Shown here in pieces: positions 1-6,576 of a DNA stretch of 14,859 nucleotides. The stretch spans positions 1 to 14,859 of the forward strand of contig JACQXP010000002.1 in NCBI GenBank assembly GCA_016208645.1, written 5' to 3'. The position numbers and the translations under genes were made by a program. This DNA comes from Candidatus Methylomirabilota bacterium. GTDB lineage: Bacteria > Methylomirabilota > Methylomirabilia > Methylomirabilales > 2-02-FULL-66-22. The first letter of the stretch is position 1. Every line of letters begins with the position of its first letter. Below the pieces are notes generated by a model. The model was not told the origin of the DNA, made no database searches, and saw only the letters and a program-made list of their open reading frames with translations.

Positions 1-8
1 TCCTGCTA

Positions 9-1334
9 TCAAGGGGTGCGGCGCCGCCAGGCGGCCAGCCGCTTCTGGATCTCCGCCTCCAACCCGCGATCGGTGGGTCGGTAATATTTGCGGCCGCGAA
101 GACTCTCCGGCAGGTGGTCCTGCTCCACCTGGGCGTCCGGGTAGTCGTGGGCGTACTTGTAGCCTTCGCCGTAGCCCAGGTCCTTCATCAGGGGGGTCGG
201 GGCGTTGCGGATGTGGAGGGGGACTGGCTCGGCCGGGGCAGAGGCCACGTCGGCCTGCGCCTCGTTGAAGGCGACGTAGACGGCGTTGCTCTTCGGCGCC
301 GTGGCCAGGTAGGCCACGCACTGGGCCAGGGCCAGTTCACCCTCCGGCGTTCCCAGGAAGTGATAGGCGTCCTTGGCTGCCACGGCCAGCGACAGGGCCG
401 AGGGATCGGCGTTCCCGATGTCCTCCGAGGCAAAGCGGATCAGGCGCCGCGCAATGTAGAGTGGATCTTCGCCGGAGGCCAGCATCCGCGCCAGCCAGTA
501 GAGGGCCGCGTCCGGATCGCTGCCCCGCAGGCTCTTGTGCAGCGCCGAGATCAGATTGAAATGCTCCTCCCCGGCCTTGTCGTAGAGCAGGCTCCGCCGC
601 TGCGCCGCCTCCTGGATGGTGGGCAGACTGATGACGCCGGGCGCGGCCGACGCCTCGGCCAGGCGGGCGGACAACTCCAGCAGATTGAGGGCGGCCCGGG
701 CATCCCCGTTGGCCCAGCGGGCGATGGCGGCCCGGGCGTCCTCGGCGACTTGCAGGGAGTTCTTCCCCAGTCCCCGGTCGGGGTCCTTGAGGGCCCGGTC
801 CAGGATCAGGCCGATCTCGGCCTCGGACAGCGGGTGCAGGACCAGGACCTTGGCGCGGGAGAGCAGGGGCGCGATCACCTCGAAGGAGGGGTTCTCGGTC
901 GTGGCGCCGATCAGGGTGATGGTGCCGCGTTCCACGTGGGGCAGGAACGCGTCCTGCTGCGCCTTGTTGAAGCGGTGGATCTCGTCCACGAAGAGGATGG
1001 TGCGCTGGCCCGCGCCGCGGAGCCGCCGATCGGCCTCGGCGATGACCTCTTTGATCTCCCTAATGCCCGCGGTCACCGCGGAGAAGGGAATGAACGCCGC
1101 CCGGACGTGCCCCGCGATGAGCATCGCCAGCGAGGTCTTGCCCGTGCCGGGCGGCCCCCAGAGGATCAGTGACGGGACCTCCCCCTGTTCCAGGGCGACC
1201 CGGAGGACCTTGCCCTCGGCCAGCAGGTGGGCCTGGCCGATAAACTCCTCCAGGGTCCTGGGCCGCATCCGATCGGCCAGGGGGGCCGCCTTTGACGGCG
1301 GAGCCGGCTCGCGGGGGAACAGCTCTTGGTTCAT
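9..1334 (-). CDS. rarA: Replication-associated recombination protein A (RarA/MgsA), AAA+ ATPase
   Basis: RarA/MgsA is a cytosolic clamp-loader-like AAA+ ATPase that acts at stalled replication forks. The 441-residue product has the family's usual length and order. Walker A GPPGTGKT is at residues 60-67, Walker B ILFVDEIH at 113-120, sensor 1 GATTENPS at 143-150 and an LLSR arginine finger near 157-160. The RarA-type C-terminal part contains PTPLMKDLGYGEGYKYAHD and a KYYRPTDRG tail, which separates it from DnaX and RuvB. The ATG at 1332-1334 gives the expected N-terminus (MNQELFPREP). It is last in a leftward group after pyrF and pyrE. No Shine-Dalgarno is visible: upstream of the start codon lie only CGCG and a heptad repeat array (1341-1389), so initiation may be leaderless-like or coupled. 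Identity is secure; regulation is unknown. Confidence 0.97.
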   Translation of the reverse strand: MNQELFPREPAPPSKAAPLADRMRPRTLEEFIGQAHLLAEGKVLRVALEQGEVPSLILWGPPGTGKTSLAMLIAGHVRAAFIPFSAVTAGIREIKEVIAEADRRLRGAGQRTILFVDEIHRFNKAQQDAFLPHVERGTITLIGATTENPSFEVIAPLLSRAKVLVLHPLSEAEIGLILDRALKDPDRGLGKNSLQVAEDARAAIARWANGDARAALNLLELSARLAEASAAPGVISLPTIQEAAQRRSLLYDKAGEEHFNLISALHKSLRGSDPDAALYWLARMLASGEDPLYIARRLIRFASEDIGNADPSALSLAVAAKDAYHFLGTPEGELALAQCVAYLATAPKSNAVYVAFNEAQADVASAPAEPVPLHIRNAPTPLMKDLGYGEGYKYAHDYPDAQVEQDHLPESLRGRKYYRPTDRGLEAEIQKRLAAWRRRTP

Positions 1335-1340
1335 CGCGTG

Positions 1341-1389
1341 TTCGATGTTCGAGGTTCGATGTTCAACGTTGGACCTTGCACCTTGAACG
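1341..1389. repeat. Heptad repeat array between rarA and pyrE
   Basis: Seven consecutive 7-base units are visible: TTCGATG, TTCGAGG, TTCGATG, TTCAACG, TTGGACC, TTGCACC, TTGAACG. Each starts with TT and varies at the later positions. The array ends seven bases from the rarA start codon. Part of it (GTTCAAGGTGCAAGG on the minus strand) recurs with one mismatch in the element before pyrC at 11940-11954. Confidence 0.85.
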
Positions 1390-1396
1390 GGGAACC

Positions 1397-1418
1397 GGCG
1401 CTGCCTGTCGGCAGCGCC
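1397..1418. other. Perfect hairpin at the pyrE stop codon
   Basis: GGCGCTGCC (1397-1405) and GGCAGCGCC (1410-1418) form a perfect 9-bp stem around a TGTC loop, touching the last base of the pyrE stop codon on the minus strand. No T run follows on either strand, so I do not call it an intrinsic terminator. It could protect the mRNA 3' end or slow polymerase. Confidence 0.6.
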
Positions 1419-2026
1419 TAGAAGCGAACCGTGGCGATGAAATCCATGCAGCGTCCGAACTGCTCGGGGGCCAGCCGGCCGGCATCTCGCAGGTGGGCCA
1501 GGACGGCGGAGATCTTGAGGGCGCTGTGCAGGGCGTATCCCTTCTCGCGCAGCCGATCGGCGCCGCCCTGCTCCCGGTCCAGGAAGATCACGAAGTCCTT
1601 GACCACCAGGCCGGCCTCCAGGAACGGCGCGGCCGCCTCGAACTTGCTGGCCCCGTCGGTGATCACGTCGTCAATCAGGACGACCACCTCACCCGGAGAA
1701 AAGGTTCCCTCGATGGCCCGGCGGGTGCCGTGATCCTTGACCTCCTTCCGGGCGTAGAGCATGGGGAGGTTTCCCGCCAGGGACACGGCCGTGGCGATGG
1801 GGAGGCCGGCATAGGGGATGCCGGCGATCCGGTCGAGGCGGAGCGGTCGCAGGATGTCCAGGATGCGCAGGGCGACGGCCTGGAGGATGGGCGGGTGCGC
1901 GATGATGCCGCGAAGGTCCACGTAGAATGGGGACAGGACCCCCGACTTCAGCCGGAACTCGCCGAACTTCAGGGCCTGGATGGCGTACAGGTCATTGACC
2001 AGCTTGCGCTCGGCATCGCTCAGCAT
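1418..2026 (-). CDS. pyrE: Orotate phosphoribosyltransferase
   Basis: PyrE transfers the phosphoribosyl group of PRPP to orotate to give OMP, the fifth step of UMP synthesis, in the cytosol. The 202-residue product carries the PRPP-binding signature VVVLIDDVITDGAS (residues 114-127) and the flexible-loop motif ARKEVKDHGTRRAIEG (about 92-107). Sequence flavour (LYAIQALKFGEFRLKSG, DLRGII, IPYAGLPIAT, FLDREQGG) is closer to the OPRT half of eukaryotic UMP synthase than to E. coli PyrE, judged by memory only. I chose the ATG at 2024-2026 because GAGAGG lies six bases upstream. An earlier in-frame start at 2110 would add residues encoded by heptad repeat and pyrF sequence. It begins 19 bases after the pyrF stop, so the two are surely cotranscribed. 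Confidence 0.97.
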   Translation of the reverse strand: MLSDAERKLVNDLYAIQALKFGEFRLKSGVLSPFYVDLRGIIAHPPILQAVALRILDILRPLRLDRIAGIPYAGLPIATAVSLAGNLPMLYARKEVKDHGTRRAIEGTFSPGEVVVLIDDVITDGASKFEAAAPFLEAGLVVKDFVIFLDREQGGADRLREKGYALHSALKISAVLAHLRDAGRLAPEQFGRCMDFIATVRF

Positions 2027-2042
2027 CGGGAACCTCTCACTC

Positions 2043-2070
2043 GGCTCACGGCTCGCGGCTCTCGGCTCTG
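2043..2070. repeat. Heptad repeat overlapping the 3' end of pyrF
   Basis: Four consecutive units, GGCTCAC, GGCTCGC, GGCTCTC and GGCTCTG, lie between and into the ends of pyrF and pyrE. Read on the minus strand they encode the last pyrF residues (RAESREP) and supply its TGA stop. The unit is the same heptad, in opposite orientation, as the one inserted in carA at 13971. Confidence 0.85.
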
Positions 2071-2780
2071 CCCAGACGGCACTCCTCCCCGATCCGCTGC
2101 GCCGCCTCAACCGGATCCTTCGCCGCCAGGATCGGGCGCCCCACGACCACGTAGTCCGCGCCGGCGCGGATCGCCTCGCCCGGGGTCATCACCCGGCGCT
2201 GGTCGCCCCGTTCCGCTCCGGCCGGCCGGACCCCCGGCGTCACGATCAGGAAGCCGGGGCCGCACGCCTGCCGGATGTCAGCGATCTCGTGGGGCGAGGC
2301 CACAACCCCGTCCAGCCCGGCGGCCTTGGCCTCACGCGCCAGGTGGAGTACCTGCTGACGCAGTGTCCGGACGGTCCCGAAGGTTGCCTGGAGATCTTTC
2401 TCCTCCAGGCTGGTCAGGACGGTCACGCCCAAGACGAGAGTCCGCCCGCTCACGCCAGTCGCGGACGCTGCCTTGGCGGCCGAAGCCAGCATGGCCGGTC
2501 CGCCGCTGGCATGCACGTTCAGCATCCAGACGCCCAGGCCCCTGGCGGCCGCCACCGCACCCGCCACGGTGTTGGGAATGTCGTGGAACTTCAGGTCCAG
2601 GAATACCCGCAGGCCGAGGTCGTGCATGGCGTGAACCGCGCGCGGCCCCTCGGCGGTGAAGAGCTGGCTCCCGATCTTGACTCCGGCCAGGTGGGGGGCG
2701 AGCCGCCGGGCCAGTTCCGTGGCCTCGGAGAGCGTCGGGACGTCGAGGGCGACGATCACGCGGTTGGTCGGATCAGGCAT
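2046..2780 (-). CDS. pyrF: Orotidine-5'-phosphate decarboxylase
   Basis: PyrF decarboxylates OMP to UMP, the last step of the pathway. The 244-residue product is a standard-length class I enzyme: ALDVPT near residues 11-16, the catalytic DLKFHDIPNT at 62-71 (Asp and Lys of the D-x-K-x-x-D charge network), TPGVRP at 181-186 and the phosphate-binding VVVGRPI at 211-217. The ATG at 2778-2780 follows GAGGTGA on the minus strand at ordinary spacing. A more upstream in-frame start at 2906 would run through the repeat-rich gap and the end of the preceding gene and is rejected. The last seven residues and the stop come from a heptad repeat, suggesting the native C-terminus was replaced; catalytic parts are unaffected. 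pyrE follows 19 bases downstream. Confidence 0.97.
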   Translation of the reverse strand: MPDPTNRVIVALDVPTLSEATELARRLAPHLAGVKIGSQLFTAEGPRAVHAMHDLGLRVFLDLKFHDIPNTVAGAVAAARGLGVWMLNVHASGGPAMLASAAKAASATGVSGRTLVLGVTVLTSLEEKDLQATFGTVRTLRQQVLHLAREAKAAGLDGVVASPHEIADIRQACGPGFLIVTPGVRPAGAERGDQRRVMTPGEAIRAGADYVVVGRPILAAKDPVEAAQRIGEECRLGRAESREP

Positions 2781-2802
2781 GTTCACCTCAAACTCAATGT
2801 AA

Positions 2803-2837
2803 AACCGACAACCGACAACCGACCACCGACATTGAAC
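2803..2837. repeat. Heptad repeat upstream of pyrF
   Basis: Three exact AACCGAC copies, one CACCGAC and a decayed ATTGAAC follow each other in the 61-base gap between the 2H-like gene and pyrF. The same unit occurs in inverted orientation at 6526-6546. I saw no promoter or PyrR-type loop in this gap. Confidence 0.85.
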
Positions 2838-2841
2838 GTGG

Positions 2842-3456
2842 TCATCCGGAACCGATCTTGAACGTGCGGAAGCGCACGGTCGAATCCGGCAGGCAGAACT
2901 TGTCAATCTCGGACAGCTCCAGCTCGTGGATCTCGGCCGTGCCCCCCTCGACGTCGCGGAAGGCGGCCAGGGCCTCTCCGATTGCCAGACGGAACATCCC
3001 GAGGGTGGGGGCGTCGTGGAACCCCTGGACGAAGACGGCGGACCGGTTGCAGTTCACGCCCCGGAAGTGCACCGCGAGCGGAGGCAGATCGGCGATCAGG
3101 CGGCTCAGGATTTCGCCGATCGCCCGGATGTCGTCATCCACGCGCGTGTATTTGCCGTAGTCGTAGATGCCCCGGATCGTGAAGTGGAACGAGGCGGCCG
3201 GATAGGCGAAGGCCGGACCGGCGCGGAGCAGCCGGGCCTGCACGTCCAGGAGCGCCGGGTGGAGCGTCGGAGGAATCCGCGCCAAGAGCGTGAGGCAGCG
3301 GCGCTGGTCCTCTTCCATCCGGTCGAGGAACGGATCTACCTGGGCTTCGCCCCGCAAAAGCCGGGTGCGGTTCAGGCGCCACATCTCTTCGGTGAGGCGC
3401 TCCTGAGCGGCCCGGTACGGGCTGATGGGCGTGGAATCGGGTGGACGTTTGCGCAT
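2842..3456 (-). CDS. Small 2H-phosphoesterase-like protein (tentative)
   Basis: I recognise this 204-residue protein only tentatively. The stretch around residues 89-93 (SFHFT) followed by IRGIYDYG, and the later LAVHFRGVNCNRSAVFVQGF (128-147), look like the first half of the 2H phosphoesterase fold (LigT/cyclic phosphodiesterase-like), whose catalytic signature is a pair of H-x-T/S motifs. I see the first motif (HFT, 91-93) but no second one where expected; the C-terminal part ends ELSEIDKFCLP then RFRTFKIG. It may be a degenerate or different relative. The ATG at 3454-3456 follows GGAGAAGC on the minus strand; an open extension upstream to 3642 runs through repeat sequence and is not believed. 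It leads the pyrF-pyrE-rarA group, 61 bases before pyrF. No signal peptide or membrane segment. Confidence 0.6.
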   Translation of the reverse strand: MRKRPPDSTPISPYRAAQERLTEEMWRLNRTRLLRGEAQVDPFLDRMEEDQRRCLTLLARIPPTLHPALLDVQARLLRAGPAFAYPAASFHFTIRGIYDYGKYTRVDDDIRAIGEILSRLIADLPPLAVHFRGVNCNRSAVFVQGFHDAPTLGMFRLAIGEALAAFRDVEGGTAEIHELELSEIDKFCLPDSTVRFRTFKIGSG

Positions 3457-3526
3457 TGCTTCTCCGAAACCGCCGTAGCCTATCACGGAGCCGGAATGAG
3501 CGTCAATGAACGGCAAGAGCAACAAC

Positions 3527-3590
3527 AGGGGCCAGGGGCCAGGGGTCGGCAGTCCAGCCCCTATCCCCCAATCCCCAACCCCCGTTCTTT
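3527..3590. repeat. Two-armed heptad repeat in the divergent intergenic region
   Basis: Left units AGGGGCC, AGGGGCC, AGGGGTC and GGCAGTC are followed by right units CCCCTAT, CCCCCAA, TCCCCAA and CCCCCGT. The G-rich left arm can pair with the C-rich right arm. It occupies the middle of the roughly 200-base gap between the leftward 2H-like gene and the rightward TPR gene, where both promoters should lie; I found no convincing -35/-10 pair there. Confidence 0.8.
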
Positions 3591-3653
3591 CAGGCCGATG
3601 GCTACCTTTGCCAGCCGTTGACATGGGGCCGGGGGTCGGCATACAGTGACGAC

Positions 3654-3725
3654 ATGTTGCGCGTCGGGATGACCATTGTCGCCGGCATCTCGCTTACCCT
3701 GATTGCCTCGGGAGCGGCCCGCGCC
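3654..3725 (+). other. Signal peptide coding segment, out of frame with the TPR gene
   Basis: From ATG 3654 the frame encodes a typical Sec signal: MLRVG, a hydrophobic core (MTIVAGISLTLIASG) and an A-R-A cleavage site. The downstream TPR protein is one base out of frame. If one G of the GG at 3726-3727 were absent, translation would run A-R-A-E-I-R-A-G-M directly into the mature protein. This strongly suggests a one-base insertion, natural or from sequencing or assembly. Confidence 0.7.
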
Positions 3726-4803
3726 GGAGATCCGGGCCGGCATGCTGCGCGCGGCCGACCTGATCCTGAACCTGGACGTGGATGCGGCGGAGACGGAATG
3801 CCAGGCCCTCTTGACGCTCTCCCAGGGCGAGGCGGCGGGCAAGTTCTGCCTCGGCCTGGTGACGCTCACCCGGGCGGAGGACAAGGACGATCCCAATCCA
3901 GACCTGGACCGCTTCCTCGCGCAGGCGGCGGACGCGGTCGCGGCCGCCGAGACGTTGGAGCGCTCCCAACCGACGGATGCGGAGGTGAAGCTGCTCCTTG
4001 GCCTCGTCCACGGGAGCAAGGCGCTGGCTGACGGCGCGCGGAAGAACTACCTGGCGGCCTTCCAGTCCCTGCGCGAGGCGCACCGGCGCTTCCAGGAGGC
4101 CCTCCAGCTCGATCCGAAGCTGGTGGACGCCTACTACGGGGTCGGGCTCTACAACTTTTCCCTGGGACGGTTGCCGGCCCTGCTGAAGCCGCTGGTCACG
4201 ATCGTCCTGCCGCGGGGGGATCCCGCCCACGGCCTTCCGGAGCTGGAGCGCGTGGCGGAGCAGGGGACCTCCCTCAAGATGACGGCGCGGGTGGCCCTGC
4301 TCCGCCTGTATGCGGGCCCCGAGGAGAAATACGCCGAGGCGCTGCGGCTGGGCCGAGACCTGCTCCAGCGATACCCGGGGAACCCGGATCTCTACTTCGC
4401 CACGGCACACGCGGCGTCGGAACTTGGTCGCACGGGCGAGGCGCTGGAGATCGCGCGGCGCCTGTCGCGAAACATGGCCGAGGGTCGCCCCCACTTCACG
4501 CCGGAACTTTCGGCGAGATACAACCAGCTCATGGGCAAGATTTACATGGACTACGGCGAGTACGCCACGGCCCTCACGTTCTTCCAGCGCGCCGTCCAGG
4601 CCCCAACACCCGTGCGCTACCGTTGGGTCACCGCCTGGGCCTGGACCCGCTCGGGGATGGTCCACGACCTCCAGGGGGACCGCGAGGAGGCCGTTCGCCG
4701 CTATCGCAAGGCCCTGGCCGTGGCGGCCGAGGGCATCGCCAAGGATCTGGCCCGGCGCTACCTGGAGACACCATACCGCGGGCACGCCCGTCCCGCGTCG
4801 TAA
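3703..4803 (+). CDS. TPR-repeat protein, probably exported, with 5' frameshift
   Basis: The open frame encodes up to 366 residues, mostly amphipathic helical pairs. TPR-like units are visible around residues 119-155 (ending DAYYGVGLYNFSLG), 205-255, 268-298 (GKIYMDYGEYATALTFFQRA) and 310-340 (GMVHDLQGDREEAVRRYRKAL). TPR proteins act as protein-interaction scaffolds; no enzyme motif is seen and the function is unknown. The only start giving the full frame is a TTG at 3703; ATG 3742 is an alternative. Neither explains the good signal peptide encoded just upstream in another frame (3654-3725), so the original gene most likely ran 3654-4803 and made an exported or periplasmic protein. It ends 37 bases before the membrane-bound spermidine-synthase-like gene, suggesting cotranscription. 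Confidence 0.85.
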   Translation: MPRERPAPEIRAGMLRAADLILNLDVDAAETECQALLTLSQGEAAGKFCLGLVTLTRAEDKDDPNPDLDRFLAQAADAVAAAETLERSQPTDAEVKLLLGLVHGSKALADGARKNYLAAFQSLREAHRRFQEALQLDPKLVDAYYGVGLYNFSLGRLPALLKPLVTIVLPRGDPAHGLPELERVAEQGTSLKMTARVALLRLYAGPEEKYAEALRLGRDLLQRYPGNPDLYFATAHAASELGRTGEALEIARRLSRNMAEGRPHFTPELSARYNQLMGKIYMDYGEYATALTFFQRAVQAPTPVRYRWVTAWAWTRSGMVHDLQGDREEAVRRYRKALAVAAEGIAKDLARRYLETPYRGHARPAS

Positions 4804-4840
4804 CTGAATTCCCCCGCCGTCACGAAAGGAATCATCCCGA

Positions 4841-6424
4841 ATGCCCAAGCGATCTGCTCACCGCCACGCACCGGAGCACACCGACAAGCCGGCCTCGCGC
4901 GGGTCCGCCGGCAACCCGTGGCTGCTGCACGCGGTGGTCTTCGTCTGCGGCGCCATCCTCATGGGGCTGGAGATCGTCGGGAGCCGGATCCTGGCCCCGT
5001 ACTTCGGCAACTCCATCTTCGTGTGGGGGAGCCTCATCAGCGTGGTCCTGGCGGCGCTGAGCCTGGGCTACTGGCTGGGCGGGATCGTGGCGGACCGCTG
5101 GCCGCGCCTCCACGTCCTGGGCGTCCTCATCGCCATCCCGGGGATCATGATCGCGCTCTTGCCCTTCGCCTATCCCCCGCTGAACCGGGCCATCGCCGGA
5201 AGCGATCTGGGGGCGCGACTCAGCCCCCTCGTCTCCAGTCTCGTGCTGTTCCTCGTTCCCAGTGTGTTCCTGGGGACGATCTCGCCCTTTGCCGTACGGT
5301 TGCAGGCCCGGGCGGTCGCCTCCGTCGGGACGACCGCGGGCGGGCTCTACGCCGTGTCCACCGCCGGCAGCATCGCGGGCACCCTGCTCACGGCGTTCTA
5401 CCTCATCACGGTCCTGGGGGTGGGGAAGATCGTCCACGGCCTCGGCCTTACCCTGCTCCTGGTGGCCGTGGCGGTCTTCCTGGGGGGACGGCGAGTCGCG
5501 CGGGCCGCGGTGGCGTTCGTGTGCGCCGGCGCGCTGCTGTGGGCCATGGTCTGGGAGGCGCGGACGCGGGCGGCGGAGCCGGGGCTCCTCCTGGACATGG
5601 ACTCCTTCTATAACCACATCCACGTGGTGGATGACGGCGGGACGCGCTACATGGACTTCGACAATCTGCGGCAGAGCGCCATGCTCCTTCAGGATCCGTG
5701 GGAGCTTCGCCTGCGTTATACCCGATTCCTGGCGCTGGCCCTGGCCTTCCAGCCCGAGCCCAAGCGGGCCTTGATCCTGGGCCTGGGCGGCGGATCCTTC
5801 CCCAAGCGGCTCTACCGGGACTTCCCCCAGATCGTGGTGGATGCGGTGGACATTGACCCCGAGGTCCTGGCCATCGCCAGGCGCTACTTCCAGGTCCCCG
5901 AGGATCCGCGAATGCGCCTGCACCCCAAGGACGGGCGCCGCTTCGTCCGGGAGACGGACGCGAAGTATGACCTGATCTTCCTGGACGCTTACAATTCCGA
6001 CACGATCCCGTTCCACCTGACGACCCGCGAATTCTACCGGGAACTGGAGGCCCGGCTGGCCCCCGGCGGGATCGTGGTGTCCAACATCATCGGGAGCCTG
6101 CGGGGGCCCCAGAGCGCCTTCTTTCGGACCATGTACCGGACGCTGGCGGAGAGCTTTCCCGCGGTGCACGTGATCCCGACCTACGACGTGAGCGGGGGCT
6201 TCCCGCTCAGCGAGATCAACATCATCCTGATCGCCACGCAGGGCCGAACCCGCCTGACCCGGGCCGAGCTGATGGCGCGGGTGGGCCGGGTGGGCGGAAG
6301 ATTGGTCCCGGCCTCGGACCTGGTGGGGTACGCCTCCCACCTGCTGGAGGTGCCCATCACGACCTCGGACGTGCCCATCCTGACGGACGACTTCGCGCCC
6401 GTGGAGAGCCTCCGGGCCTCCTGA
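4841..6424 (+). CDS. Membrane protein fused to a spermidine synthase-like domain
   Basis: This 527-residue protein has an N-terminal membrane half (about residues 28-238) with some seven or eight hydrophobic segments and the family's GLEIVGSRILAPYFG and SLGYWLGG motifs. A soluble C-terminal Rossmann methyltransferase-like domain of the SpeE superfamily follows: LGLGGGSF at 313-320, acidic VDIDPEV at 336-342 and LDAYNSD at 381-387. Such fusions are common in GC-rich bacteria and often annotated fused MFS/spermidine synthase; polyamine synthesis is not demonstrated for them, and the DAYNSD motif differs from the DSSDP type of true spermidine synthases. ATG 4841 follows GAAAGGA with ten-base spacing. 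It lies 37 bases after the TPR gene, so a shared membrane or periplasmic task is plausible but unproven. Confidence 0.93.
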   Translation: MPKRSAHRHAPEHTDKPASRGSAGNPWLLHAVVFVCGAILMGLEIVGSRILAPYFGNSIFVWGSLISVVLAALSLGYWLGGIVADRWPRLHVLGVLIAIPGIMIALLPFAYPPLNRAIAGSDLGARLSPLVSSLVLFLVPSVFLGTISPFAVRLQARAVASVGTTAGGLYAVSTAGSIAGTLLTAFYLITVLGVGKIVHGLGLTLLLVAVAVFLGGRRVARAAVAFVCAGALLWAMVWEARTRAAEPGLLLDMDSFYNHIHVVDDGGTRYMDFDNLRQSAMLLQDPWELRLRYTRFLALALAFQPEPKRALILGLGGGSFPKRLYRDFPQIVVDAVDIDPEVLAIARRYFQVPEDPRMRLHPKDGRRFVRETDAKYDLIFLDAYNSDTIPFHLTTREFYRELEARLAPGGIVVSNIIGSLRGPQSAFFRTMYRTLAESFPAVHVIPTYDVSGGFPLSEINIILIATQGRTRLTRAELMARVGRVGGRLVPASDLVGYASHLLEVPITTSDVPILTDDFAPVESLRAS

Positions 6425-6436
6425 CAGGTCGGCCCC

Positions 6437-6565
6437 AATGCAAAATTTCAAACTGACGATGCAAAACTGACATCCGGTAGGGAGAGAAATCGCGGGAGCG
6501 GCGATCAAGCCTTGGTTGGTGCCAATTGTCGGTTGTCAGTTGTCGGTTTTTCATTTTCAATTGGC
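6437..6565. repeat. Two-armed heptad repeat element between the spermidine synthase-like and YkgJ genes
   Basis: Left arm: AATGCAA, AATTTCA, AACTGAC, GATGCAA, AACTGAC (6437-6471). Right arm: TTGTCGG, TTGTCAG, TTGTCGG, then TTTTTCA (6526-6553). The outer ends read CCAAT and ATTGG. A perfect 8-bp inverted repeat, GCCAATTG (6521-6528) and CAATTGGC (6558-6565), also brackets the right arm. The centre (6472-6520) is not repetitive. The element fills almost all of the 152-base gap. Confidence 0.82.
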
Positions 6566-6576
6566 CTGGAGTGCCC

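Noticed and set aside
114..1172. Plus-strand frame of 352 codons over rarA
   Set aside because: Antisense shadow; rarA motifs are unmistakable on the minus strand.
1397..1418. Intrinsic terminator after pyrE
   Set aside because: The hairpin is perfect but no T tract follows on the minus strand, so it is listed only as a hairpin.
3694..4848. Minus-strand frame of 384 codons over the TPR gene
   Set aside because: Shadow of the TPR coding frame; no recognisable motif, and the plus strand has TPR periodicity.
4841..6424. Genuine spermidine synthase (speE)
   Set aside because: The acidic catalytic motif is DAYNSD and the protein carries a membrane half; substrate is unknown, so no gene symbol is given.
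4832..6508. Very long open frame on the minus strand opposite the spermidine synthase-like gene
   Set aside because: High GC leaves antisense frames open; the translation is low-complexity (Gly/Arg/Gln/His-rich) without domains, while the plus strand is a clear family member.
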